This document shows, in pieces, positions 20,091-30,876 of a DNA stretch of 64,000 bases. This DNA comes from Streptomyces sp. TLI_146. GTDB taxonomy: Bacteria; Actinomycetota; Actinomycetes; Streptomycetales; Streptomycetaceae. Under the pieces are notes generated by a model, which saw only the letters and a list, made by a program, of their open reading frames with translations, did no database searches and was not told the DNA's origin. Position 1 is the stretch's first letter. Each line of letters opens with the position of its first letter. Made by a program: the position numbers and the translations under genes. The stretch covers positions 3,410,001-3,474,000 of the forward strand of contig NZ_PJMX01000001.1 in assembly GCF_002846415.1 (NCBI RefSeq), in the 5' to 3' direction.

Positions 20091-20861
20091 ATGGACCCCG
20101 TGAAGGAACCCGTCATATCCCTGCGCGGCGCCACGGCCACCCTCGGCTCGCGCCCGGTGCTGCGCGGCGTCGACCTCACCGTCCGGCGCGGCGAGGTCGT
20201 CGCCCTGCTCGGCGCCAACGGCTCCGGCAAGTCCACCGCCGTACGCTCGGCGATCGGCCAGGTGCCGCTCACCGGCGGCAGCATCGAGCTGTTCGGTACG
20301 GAGCTGAAGCGCTTCCGGGACTGGGCCCGCGTCGGCTATGTGCCCCAGCGCACTACCGCCGCCAGCGGGGTCCCGGCGACCGTCCGCGAGGTCGTCGCCT
20401 CGGGGCGGCTCTCCCGTACGAAGCTGGGTCTGCTCGCCAGGGCGGACCGGGCGGCCGTGGCCCGGGCCATCGAGCTCGTGGGCCTCGCCGACCGCGCCAA
20501 GGACTCGGTGAACGCCCTCTCCGGCGGCCAGCACCAGCGCGTTCTGATCGCCCGCGCGCTCGCCTCCGAGCCCGAACTGCTGATCATGGACGAGCCGATG
20601 GCGGGCGTCGACCTGGCCAGCCAGGAGATCCTCGCCGCGACCCTGCGCGAGCAGGTCGCGGGCGGCGCGACCGTCCTGCTCGTGCTCCACGAGCTCGGCC
20701 CCCTGGAGCCCCTGATCGACCGCGCGGTGGTGCTGCGCGACGGCTGCGTCACCCACGACGGCCCGCCGCCCAAGGCCACCGGCCAGCACGCCCTGCCGGG
20801 CCACGACCACGTCCACCCCCACTCGGCCGCCGAGCCGATCCGTACAGGACTGCTGACCTGA
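20091..20861 (+). CDS. znuC: Zinc ABC transporter ATP-binding protein
   Basis: 256 residues. Walker A GANGSGKST at about residue 41, signature LSGGQHQRV at about 143, Walker B LLIMDEP at about 163, and the switch His in LVLHELG. The C-terminus is His-rich (GHDHVHPHS), unusual for an ATPase and possibly a zinc sensor. ATG 20091 is chosen because GGAGG lies 8 bases upstream. A GTG overlapping the znuA stop (GTGA) would add 15 residues and give translational coupling. It energises the ZnuB permease. Confidence 0.93.
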   Translation: MDPVKEPVISLRGATATLGSRPVLRGVDLTVRRGEVVALLGANGSGKSTAVRSAIGQVPLTGGSIELFGTELKRFRDWARVGYVPQRTTAASGVPATVREVVASGRLSRTKLGLLARADRAAVARAIELVGLADRAKDSVNALSGGQHQRVLIARALASEPELLIMDEPMAGVDLASQEILAATLREQVAGGATVLLVLHELGPLEPLIDRAVVLRDGCVTHDGPPPKATGQHALPGHDHVHPHSAAEPIRTGLLT

Positions 20862-20863
20862 TC

Positions 20864-21757
20864 ATGGAAATCCTCCAGACCGCCTTCATGCAGCGGGCGC
20901 TCATCGCGGCCGTCCTGGTCGGCATCACCGCGCCCGCCGTCGGCATCTACCTGGTCCAGCGCCGCCAGGCCCTGATGGGCGACGGAATCGGCCATGTCGC
21001 CATGACCGGCGTCGGCCTCGGCTTCCTGCTCAACGCCAGCCCGGTGTGGATGGCGACGCTCGTCTCCGTCGTCGGCGCCGTGACGATGGAGCTGATCCGG
21101 GCGTACGGCAAGACGCGCGGCGACATCGCGCTGGCCATGCTCTTCTACGGCGGTATGGCGGGCGGTGTGCTGCTGGTCAACCTCTCGGACACCGGCTCCA
21201 ACGCCAACCTCTCCTCGTACCTCTTCGGCTCGCTCTCCACCGTCTCGGACTCGGACGTCACCTCGATCTGCGTGCTCGCCGCGTTCGTGGTGCTGGTCAC
21301 GGTCGGGCTGCGGCGGCAGCTGTTCGCGGTGAGCCAGGACGAGGAGTTCGCGCGCGTCACCGGCCTTCCGGTGCGGGCCCTGAACCTGCTGATCGCGGTG
21401 ACCGCCGCGATCACCGTCACGGTCGCCATGAGGGCCGTGGGGCTGCTCCTGGTCAGCGCGCTGATGGTGGTCCCCGTGGCGGCCGCTCAGCAGGTCTCCC
21501 GTTCCTTCGCGGTGACGTTCGTCCTCGCGGTGGTCATCGGCACGACGGTCACCCTGGCCGGAACGGTCACCTCGTACTACCAGGACGTGCCGCCCGGTGC
21601 GACGATCGTGCTGCTCGCGATCGGCGCGTTCATCGCCCTGACCGCGCTCGCCGCGCCCCTGGCGCGCAGGCGTGCGCGGGTGGCCGAAACCGTCGCGGAA
21701 CAGTGCACCCTGGAGGTGCCGGGGTCGCGTACCGGGGCCGACGAGGCCACGGTCTGA
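20864..21757 (+). CDS. znuB: Zinc ABC transporter permease
   Basis: 297 residues with eight or more membrane helices. It has the family motifs LVQRRQALMGDGIGHVAMTG after helix 1 and GLLLVSALMVVPVAAA near the end of the core. Two bases separate it from znuC, so the genes are co-transcribed. It forms the zinc channel through the cytoplasmic membrane. The last 30 residues are a charged cytosolic tail. Confidence 0.93.
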   Translation: MEILQTAFMQRALIAAVLVGITAPAVGIYLVQRRQALMGDGIGHVAMTGVGLGFLLNASPVWMATLVSVVGAVTMELIRAYGKTRGDIALAMLFYGGMAGGVLLVNLSDTGSNANLSSYLFGSLSTVSDSDVTSICVLAAFVVLVTVGLRRQLFAVSQDEEFARVTGLPVRALNLLIAVTAAITVTVAMRAVGLLLVSALMVVPVAAAQQVSRSFAVTFVLAVVIGTTVTLAGTVTSYYQDVPPGATIVLLAIGAFIALTALAAPLARRRARVAETVAEQCTLEVPGSRTGADEATV

Positions 21758-21816
21758 CCCCGACCTGGCAGAATGGCCCGACGACGTGAGCGGGCGACGG
21801 TTAGAGGGAGGCACCT

Positions 21817-22236
21817 GTGGCGACGGCTGGACCACCCGTACGCGGCCGGTCGACCAAGCAGCGGGCCGCCGTGGCGGCGGCTCTCGACCAGGTGGACGAG
21901 TTCCGCAGCGCGCAGGAGCTGCACGACATGCTCAAGCACCGGGGCGACTCGGTGGGGCTGACCACGGTCTACCGCACCCTGCAGTCGCTCGCCGACGCCG
22001 GTGAGGTCGACGTGCTGCGCACCAGCGACGGCGAGGCCGTCTACCGGCGCTGCTCGTCGGGCGACCACCACCACCATCTGGTCTGCCGGATGTGCGGCAA
22101 GGCGGTCGAGGTCGAGGGCCCCGCGGTGGAGAAGTGGGCCGAGGCGATCGCCGAGCAGCACGGCTTCGTCAACGTGGCGCACACCGTGGAGATCTTCGGC
22201 ACCTGCGCGGAGTGCGCGGCGGCGGCCGAGAAGTAG
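21817..22236 (+). CDS. zur: Zinc uptake regulator Zur (Fur family)
   Basis: 139 residues. Winged helix with TKQRAAVAAALDQVDEFRSA and LTTVYRTLQSLADAGEVDVL. Zinc sites: the HHHH run (DHHHHLVCRMCG) and the C-terminal CAEC that with CRMC holds the structural zinc. Zinc-bound Zur represses znuA. The GTG start has GGGAGG seven bases upstream. It lies 59 bp after znuB in the same orientation and likely shares its transcript, giving feedback. A strong terminator follows. Confidence 0.94.
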   Translation: MATAGPPVRGRSTKQRAAVAAALDQVDEFRSAQELHDMLKHRGDSVGLTTVYRTLQSLADAGEVDVLRTSDGEAVYRRCSSGDHHHHLVCRMCGKAVEVEGPAVEKWAEAIAEQHGFVNVAHTVEIFGTCAECAAAAEK

Positions 22237-22254
22237 GCACGCGGGACGTTACGA

Positions 22255-22287
22255 AAGGGGCCCCGGGACTCGTTCCCGGGGCCCCTT
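22255..22287 (+). terminator. zur: zur operon terminator
   Basis: AAGGGGCCCCGGGA pairs with TCCCGGGGCCCCTT across a 5-base loop, 18 bases past the zur stop. The stem is 14 bp and perfect. The 340-bp gap after it holds no gene; its only clear element is the palindrome at 22535. Confidence 0.8.
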
Positions 22288-22534
22288 CGCGTATCCGGAC
22301 CGCCACCCGGATCGACACCCTGATCGCCCCCGGAGAGCGCCACTTGCAGACCGGATGTCCCGTTCGTACTGGGCCCGGAGCCCGGATCCGGCCGTAGGCG
22401 TTTGACTGGATTAAGCCGTCAGAACATACGTCAATATCGCCCTATCACCCACTGAAGTGCAGGTCAGTGAGGCGGAGTGCGGAGGGGTCCGGGCCAGCCG
22501 GGAGAGGCTTTGGGCCACACTCAAGCAGGACTAA

Positions 22535-22556
22535 AGAAACCGTCGGGTTGGTTTCT
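22535..22556 (+). promoter_or_regulatory. ARE-like palindrome on the promoter of the ScbR-like gene
   Basis: AGAAACC and GGTTTCT flank an 8-base centre, giving AAACC-N8-GGTTT. The same geometry recurs at 25157 and 30544. TATACAAT (22556-22563), a good -10 box, starts at its right edge, so a bound repressor would block RNA polymerase. The gene start is 70 bp downstream, which indicates autoregulation by a butyrolactone-receptor-type TetR protein. Confidence 0.62.
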
Positions 22557-22625
22557 ATACAATCTTCCTCCTGGCTCCTGTCCTCCAGAAGCCCCCTCCT
22601 TCCTGCGCGACAACGGAGTTTCCCC

Positions 22626-23264
22626 ATGAGCAAGCAGCAACGGGCTGAGCGGACGCGGCAGACGCTGATCCTGGCGGCGGCCGAGGTGTTCGACACGGAC
22701 GGTTTCGCCCCCTCCTCCCTGACCACGATCAGCACCCGGGCCGGTGTCAGCAACGGGGCCCTGCACTTCCACTTCGTCAGCAAGAACGCCCTGGCCGAGG
22801 CCGTCGGCGACCACGCCATGGCGTCCCTGCGGCAGATCGCGCGCCCGCGCGAGGCCGGGCAGGGCCGCTCGCTCCAGCTCCTCGTGGACACCACGCACGC
22901 GCTGGCGTTCCGGCTCGGCGACGACGTCATCCTGCGGGCCGGGTTCGGGCTCAGCTCCGACGCGACCTGGAAGGGGTCGACGGACCTGCGCCAGTACTGG
23001 GTCGACTGGGTCGGCGACGTGCTGACCGGGGCCGCCGCCGAGGGCGCGCTCGCCGAGGGGGTCGCGGTGGAGGACGCCAAGGCGGTGATCGCGGCGACCA
23101 CCGTCGGCTTCGAGGCGATGGGGCGCAGCCAGCCGCGCTGGTTCTCGCGCCAGATGTTCGGCAAGTTCTGGGGGCTGCTGCTGCCCCGGCTGGCCCGGGC
23201 CGACGCGCTCGGCTCGCTGAGGCCGGACGGCAGCCCGGGGCTGGTGGCGGCGCTGCCGCTGTAG
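22626..23264 (+). CDS. TetR-type gamma-butyrolactone receptor-like regulator (ScbR/ArpA family)
   Basis: 212 residues. Helix-turn-helix QRAERTRQTLILAAAEVFDT and TISTRAGVSNGALHFHFVSK closely resemble ScbR/ArpA proteins, with variant residues (NGALHFHF for KGALYFHF). The ligand domain is less like ScbR than the paralogue at 34165. It may be a second receptor or a pseudo-receptor answering antibiotics rather than butyrolactones. It faces the SARP gene across a large hairpin, and its promoter carries a palindrome that probably binds its own product or the ScbR paralogue. Confidence 0.85.
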   Translation: MSKQQRAERTRQTLILAAAEVFDTDGFAPSSLTTISTRAGVSNGALHFHFVSKNALAEAVGDHAMASLRQIARPREAGQGRSLQLLVDTTHALAFRLGDDVILRAGFGLSSDATWKGSTDLRQYWVDWVGDVLTGAAAEGALAEGVAVEDAKAVIAATTVGFEAMGRSQPRWFSRQMFGKFWGLLLPRLARADALGSLRPDGSPGLVAALPL

Positions 23265-23389
23265 AGCCCGCTGACCGGCACTGCCGGCGGATCTCGTCCG
23301 CGCCACGGAACTCCCGCACGCCGTGGCCGCAAGGGCGTGCCGGGCCGGGCCGGATCCGCCGCGCACGGCACTCCCGGGTGCCGAAACGG

Positions 23390-23455
23390 TTCGGGCGCCG
23401 AGGTGAGTGCGTGTCCCGCCCCCCGACGGGACACGGACTCACCTCGGCGCCCGAA
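23390..23455. terminator. Long bidirectional hairpin between the ScbR-like and SARP genes
   Basis: Arms 23390-23418 and 23427-23455 pair along 28 of 29 positions around an 8-base loop rich in C. It sits between convergent genes and would terminate both transcripts. It is the longest perfect stem seen in the window. Confidence 0.75.
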
Positions 23456-23492
23456 CGCGTAGACGCCGCCGGGCCCGTGGGCCCGGCGGCGG

Positions 23493-25097
23493 TCAGGCTC
23501 CGATCCGCCGGGGCGGCCGGGCGAAGGGTGCCGAGTACGCCGCGGCAGCGGCGGCCGAGCCCGGCCGGGCGTACACCTCGCACACCCGCCGGTGCCGCGC
23601 GGAGCCGTCGGCCGGGCCGTAGGAGACCTCGGGTCCCGCGGCCAGCCGCGCGGACTCGCAGGCGATGATCTCGCCAGGCGCGGCCAGCGCGAGGAGCCGC
23701 TGCCCGAGGTCCAGGAGCGCCCCGTTGACGGACTGCGGGGCGCCGGGGTCGCCGGGCGCGAAGCGCACCAGCGCCCGGCCGGTCACCACGGCCGCGTGCA
23801 GGGTCAGGTCCCGTTCGGCGGGCGAGCGGTGGACGGCCGACCGGCCGGGCGGGGTGACCGCGTCGCGTACGGCGGCGGCCGCCCGGAGCGCGCGCAGGGC
23901 GGCGCCGTCGCCCTCCTCGTCCTCGTCCCGGAACAGACCGAGCGAGACCGGGCCGACGGAGCCGACGACACGGCCGCCGAAGTGCTCGATCCGTGTGCGC
24001 GTCGCCGCACTGACCCGCTCCAGCGCCTCGTCCAGGTCGGCCGCCCGGTCGAGGTGGTGTGCCTCGTCCGGGCGGAGCGCCCCGGGGGCGACCCTGGCCT
24101 GCACGAGGAGCACGCTCAGATCCTGGCGTTGCAGCACATCCGGCCGTACGACCGCCCGTTGGGGCACGGCGACCGCGCGCGGGGCCGCCGCCCACTCAGG
24201 GGCGTGGCCATGCCTGCGGTGGCCGGAGACGGCGGTCAGGGTACGGCGGCGGTCGGCGCGTTCGCACGGCTGGTCGGCGGCGGGGACGGGCGCCAGGGCC
24301 GCAGGCTGCGCGGGAGCGGCGGCCGGGCGCGCGGATGCCAGGCCCAGGGACGGGTCGTGGGCGAGGATCGCCCGCTGGAGGCGGCGCAGCTCGTGGCCGG
24401 GCTCCAGGCCGAGGTCCTCGACCAGCGTGGCGCGCAGCCGGTTGTAGACGGTGAGCGCGTGGGCCTGGCGCCCGCAGCGGTACAGGGCCAGCATCAGCTG
24501 CCCCGAGCTGCGCTCGCGCAACGGCTCGGCCTCGACGGCGGCTTCCAGCTCGCCGAGGACCGCGTAGTGCTGCCCGGACGCCAGCTTCGCCTCGAAGTAG
24601 TCCTCCAGGACGTCGAGCCGGGCGTTCTGCAAGGCCGTCAGCTCGGGCCACACGACGCCGGTCTCGGCGAGGTCGGCGAGCGCCGGTCCGCGCCACAGGG
24701 CGAGCGCCGCGCCGAGCGAGGCGACGGCCGCCTCGGGCCGCCCGCCCGCGAGTTCGGCCCGCCCCTCGCCGACCCGGCGCCGGAAGACGTGCAGATCGAT
24801 CTGGTCGGGGTCGGTGCGGATCAGATACCCGGGCGCCCGGGTGACCAGCTCGGCCGCGCCTTGGGGGCCCTCGGCGAGGATCCCGCGCAGCCCCCACACC
24901 GCGTTCTGCAGGATCTTCCGCGCGGTGACGGGCATGTTGTCCGCCTGCCAGAGCACGGAGAGCAGCCGGCTCGTCGGGACGACCTGGTTGGCCTGCAACA
25001 GCAGATAGCCCAGCGTCGCCCGCTGCTTGGTTCCCCCCAGAGGGACCTGCCGATCGCCGGACACCACCTCCAGCGGGCCCAACATCCTGAAGCGCAT
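23493..25097 (-). CDS. SARP regulator fused to a degenerate class III cyclase-like domain
   Basis: 534 residues. Residues 1-95 are the OmpR-type DNA-binding domain (MRFRMLGPLEVV, LGYLLLQANQVVPTSRL) and about 100-250 the BTAD domain (RLDVLEDYFEAKLASGQHY). From about 326 the chain resembles the class III nucleotide cyclase fold ([32 protein letters not shown]), but Gln333 and Pro383 stand where the two metal-binding Asp should be, so it is probably not catalytic. As recalled, PimR-type SARP-LAL regulators share this order but add an AAA/TPR part. GGGGGAG precedes the ATG. An ARE-like palindrome lies on its promoter. Confidence 0.87.
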   Translation of the reverse strand: MRFRMLGPLEVVSGDRQVPLGGTKQRATLGYLLLQANQVVPTSRLLSVLWQADNMPVTARKILQNAVWGLRGILAEGPQGAAELVTRAPGYLIRTDPDQIDLHVFRRRVGEGRAELAGGRPEAAVASLGAALALWRGPALADLAETGVVWPELTALQNARLDVLEDYFEAKLASGQHYAVLGELEAAVEAEPLRERSSGQLMLALYRCGRQAHALTVYNRLRATLVEDLGLEPGHELRRLQRAILAHDPSLGLASARPAAAPAQPAALAPVPAADQPCERADRRRTLTAVSGHRRHGHAPEWAAAPRAVAVPQRAVVRPDVLQRQDLSVLLVQARVAPGALRPDEAHHLDRAADLDEALERVSAATRTRIEHFGGRVVGSVGPVSLGLFRDEDEEGDGAALRALRAAAAVRDAVTPPGRSAVHRSPAERDLTLHAAVVTGRALVRFAPGDPGAPQSVNGALLDLGQRLLALAAPGEIIACESARLAAGPEVSYGPADGSARHRRVCEVYARPGSAAAAAAYSAPFARPPRRIGA

Positions 25098-25154
25098 AGC
25101 TCCCCCCCGGTCCTGTGTGCACGTCGTGACGCAATGACTTGTTGAAGACAATAC

Positions 25155-25176
25155 AAACCGGTATCCCGGTTTGTCA
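25155..25176 (-). promoter_or_regulatory. ARE-like 22-bp palindrome on the SARP promoter
   Basis: ACAAACCGG and CCGGTTTGT flank TATC: a perfect 9-bp inverted repeat over 22 bp. On the SARP strand it runs straight into a -10-like TATTGT (25155-25150). The length and the AAACCGG half-sites fit an autoregulatory element bound by ScbR-type receptors, so the SARP would be a direct target. Confidence 0.72.
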
Positions 25177-25781
25177 AAGCTGGGAAACTGGGTGAAATCC
25201 CCCAAAAGGTTCAATCGATTGGCGGGTTCCGGCCGGTGCGTGCGGTGCGCGAGCAGAGGAACCGTACGACAGGTCGGTTTTGCTGTGTCTTGCGGGGTGG
25301 TCACCGCACCCGGGCGTACGGGCGACGCCCAGAAGAGGCCCGTCCGCTCCGCTTCACCGGGCTTCCCCTTCAACCGGCTTGAGGGTCACTGCACCTGTCG
25401 ATAGAGCGGCGAATTAAAGGATTCCGTTTCCCGCGATCGGGGCGCGATCCGGGCGCGATGGGGAATGCGCGACAACAGCCGATCTCCCGATGGGAGGGCG
25501 AAGTCAACCCCGAAGTGATTTCCGTCAATTCCCTGCGCGTCAGAGCCGCTCGGGATGGGCCCCACCTGCGCCGCGGCCCCGACTCCCGGGCACGTCAGGG
25601 GCGTTGGGCGGGCCCGTCCGGCACCCGGCACTCCCCGTTTGATTACCGGACGGTGGACAACTGCGGAGTAACGCCGGATACGGTCCCTCCAGGATGCTTC
25701 GAGGGTGCCGCTGTACAAACCACTCGGCGTTTCGTTCTCGATCTTTCCGCTTCAGCGCCCGCAAGTTGAGGAGCAGTCGTC
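25177..25781. other. Intergenic region between the divergent SARP and accA genes
   Basis: About 600 bp without a convincing gene; short ORFs have poor codon usage and no ribosome sites. The right end carries GTACAAACCACTCGGCGTTT (25713-25732), a loose AAAC/GTTT inverted motif with 8-base spacing that recalls the ARE-like sites, then GAGGAG before the accA GTG. The promoter of the accA-korAB operon must lie here. Confidence 0.45.
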
Positions 25782-27539
<1,758 letters not shown>

Positions 27540-27550
27540 GGAGCCACTCC

Positions 27551-29399
27551 ATGCTGAAGGAAGTCAAGCGCCTTGATCGGGTGATCATCCGCTTCGCGGG
27601 TGATTCGGGTGACGGGATGCAGCTCACGGGTGACCGCTTCACCTCGGAGACCGCCTCGTTCGGCAACGATCTCTCCACCCTGCCGAACTTCCCCGCCGAG
27701 ATCCGCGCCCCCGCAGGCACCCTGCCCGGGGTCTCCAGCTTCCAGCTCCACTTCGCCGACCACGACATCCTCACCCCCGGCGACGCGCCCAACGTGCTGG
27801 TCGCCATGAACCCCGCCGCCCTCAAGGCCAACCTCGCCGACGTACCGCGCGGCGCGGACATCATCGTCAACACCGACGAGTTCACCAAACGCCCCATGGC
27901 GAAGGTCGGTTATGAGACGTCCCCTCTGGAGGACGGCTCCCTGGAGGCGTACAACGTCCACCCGGTGCCGCTGACGACGCTCACCGTGGAGGCGCTGAAG
28001 GAGTTCGGCCTGCCCCGCAAGGAGGCCGAGCGCTCCAAGAACATGTTCGCGCTGGGGCTGCTGAGCTGGATGTACCACCGGCCCACCGAGGCCACCGAGG
28101 CCTTCCTGCGGAAGAAGTTCGCCAAGAAGCCCGAGATCGCCGAGGCGAACGTGGCGGCGTTCCGGGCGGGCTGGAACTTCGGTGAGACGACGGAGGACTT
28201 CGCCGTCTCCTACGAGGTCGCCCCGGCCACGCGCGCCTTCCCCGCCGGTACGTACAGGAACATCTCCGGGAACCTGGCCCTCGCCTACGGGCTGATCGCC
28301 GCCTCCCGCCAGGCCGACCTGCCGCTCTACCTCGGCTCGTACCCCATCACCCCGGCCTCCGACATCCTCCACGAACTGTCCAAGCACAAGAACTTCGGCG
28401 TCCGCACCTTCCAGGCCGAGGACGAGATCGCCGGAATCGGCGCAGCTCTCGGGGCCGCCTTCGGCGGATCGCTCGCCGTCACCACCACCTCCGGCCCGGG
28501 CGTGGCGCTCAAGTCCGAGACCATCGGCCTGGCCGTCAGCCTCGAACTGCCGCTGCTCATCGTCGACATCCAGCGCGGCGGCCCCTCCACCGGCCTCCCC
28601 ACCAAGACCGAACAGGCCGACCTGCTCCAGGCGATGTACGGCCGCAACGGCGAAGCGCCGGTCCCGATCGTGGCGCCGAAGACCCCGGCCGACTGCTTCG
28701 ACGCGACCCTCGACGCCGCGCGGATCGCGCTGACGTATCGCACTCCGGTGTTCCTGCTCTCCGACGGCTACCTGGCCAACGGTTCCGAGCCGTGGCGCAT
28801 CCCCGACACCGACGAACTGCCCGACCTCCGCGTCCAGTTCGCCACCGTCCCCAACCACACGCTGGCCGACGGCACCGAGGTGTTCTGGCCCTACAAACGC
28901 GACCCGCGGACGCTGGCCCGGCCGTGGGCGGTCCCGGGCACCCCGGGCCTGGAACACCGCATCGGCGGCATCGAGAAGCAGGACGGCACGGGCAACATCT
29001 CGTACGACCCCGCCAACCACGACTTCATGGTCCGCACCCGCCAAGCGAAGATCGACGGGATCGAGGTCCCCGACCTGGAGGTCGACGACCTTGGCGGGGC
29101 GGACACCCTGGTCCTCGGCTGGGGTTCGACCTACGGGCCGATCACCGCCGCCGTGCGCCGTCTGCGCGCCGAGGGCGTGCCCATCGCGCAGGCCCATCTG
29201 CGCCACCTCAACCCCTTCCCGAGGAATCTCGGCGAGGTGCTGAGGCGTTACGAAAAGGTGGTCGTCCCCGAGATGAACCTCGGCCAGCTCGCCACGCTGA
29301 TCCGGGCCGAGTTCGTGGTCGACGCGCAGTCGTACACCCAGGTCAACGGCATGCCGTTCAAGGCGGAGCAGCTCGCGCAGGCCCTCAAGGAGGCCATCA

Positions 29400-29407
<8 letters not shown>
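27551..29407 (+). CDS. korA: 2-oxoacid:ferredoxin oxidoreductase, fused gamma-alpha subunit
   Basis: 618 residues. The N-terminal gamma domain (RFAGDSGDGMQLTGDRF) is followed by the alpha/pyrimidine-type domain from about residue 235 (LGSYPITPASDILHELSKH, FQAEDEIAGIGAALGA, TTSGPGVALKSE) and a transketolase-C-like end. With KorB it makes a CoA- and ferredoxin-dependent enzyme that decarboxylates 2-oxoglutarate or related 2-oxoacids. GAGGAG lies before the ATG; the TTG upstream overlaps the accA stop and is less likely. It overlaps korB by 8 bases. The substrate is by analogy to KorAB, not shown by sequence. Confidence 0.93.
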
Positions 29408-30467
<1,060 letters not shown>

Positions 30468-30529
30468 TCCGGAATCAGCACAGTCTCCGGAAGCAGCACC
30501 GTCCGGAATCAGCACCTCAGAAACACCCA

Positions 30530-30566
30530 GGATCCCCGGTGGTAAACCGGGGATCCGGTTTTGTTA
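30530..30566 (+). terminator. accA-korAB terminator, overlapping an ARE-like site
   Basis: GGATCCCCGGT (30530-30540) pairs with ACCGGGGATCC (30546-30556) and is followed by GGTTTTGTTA, a T-rich tract rare in this genome. The right arm is shared with the palindrome 30544-30561, so the DNA serves as terminator of one unit and operator of the next. Confidence 0.7.
30544..30561 (+). promoter_or_regulatory. ARE-like palindrome upstream of the small ORF and P450 gene
   Basis: AAACCGG and CCGGTTT flank GGAT, the same 18-bp frame as the SARP-promoter site (AAACCGG-TATC-CCGGTTT). A -10-like TATTGT follows at 30565-30570, as at the SARP promoter. Transcription would start near 30577, before the small ORF at 30604. 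A ScbR-type repressor is the likely ligand. Confidence 0.6.
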
Positions 30567-30603
30567 TTGTCCCTCTCGTCCCAGCATTGGGGGGGGAGGA
30601 CAC

Positions 30604-30735
30604 ATGAGCGCATGGCTGTACTCCGTCGTGAGTGACGGTCTCGCGGGGCGCGCGCTCAGCCACGCCGTGCTCCCCTCCGCCGTGGACATCCCGCTCTTCC
30701 CGCCCGGCCGTCGCTGTCCGGGCCCACCTCGATGA
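30604..30735 (+). CDS. Possible 43-residue peptide upstream of the P450 gene
   Basis: An ATG follows a very strong GGGGGGGAGGA ribosome site and lies about 27 bases after the predicted start of the ARE-controlled transcript. The peptide begins MSAWLYSVVSDGLAGRALSH and ends in a Pro/Arg-rich stretch; it has no known motif. It stops 141 bp before the P450 start. It could be a small protein, a leader peptide, or the remnant of a longer gene broken by a frameshift, since another frame looks protein-like after residue 35. Confidence 0.4.
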   Translation: MSAWLYSVVSDGLAGRALSHAVLPSAVDIPLFPPGRRCPGPPR

Positions 30736-30876
30736 CTGGCCGGATCGACTGCTCCGACGGGTGTCCCACCCTCGGCGGCGCGTCCGGGAACGGCACCCGC
30801 ATCGACGTACATCTCCCTCTGCGCCGACAGTAGTCGGCACAGACACACGCCCTCACCGTCCTTACGGAGCACCTCC

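Noticed and set aside
18960..20861. 633-codon frame suggesting a fusion before ZnuC
   Set aside because: Its first two thirds run through znuA in another frame; only the last 256 codons are real, with their own GGAGG site.
25171..25404. 77-codon ORF upstream of accA
   Set aside because: No ribosome site, atypical composition, and it runs over the SARP promoter palindrome.
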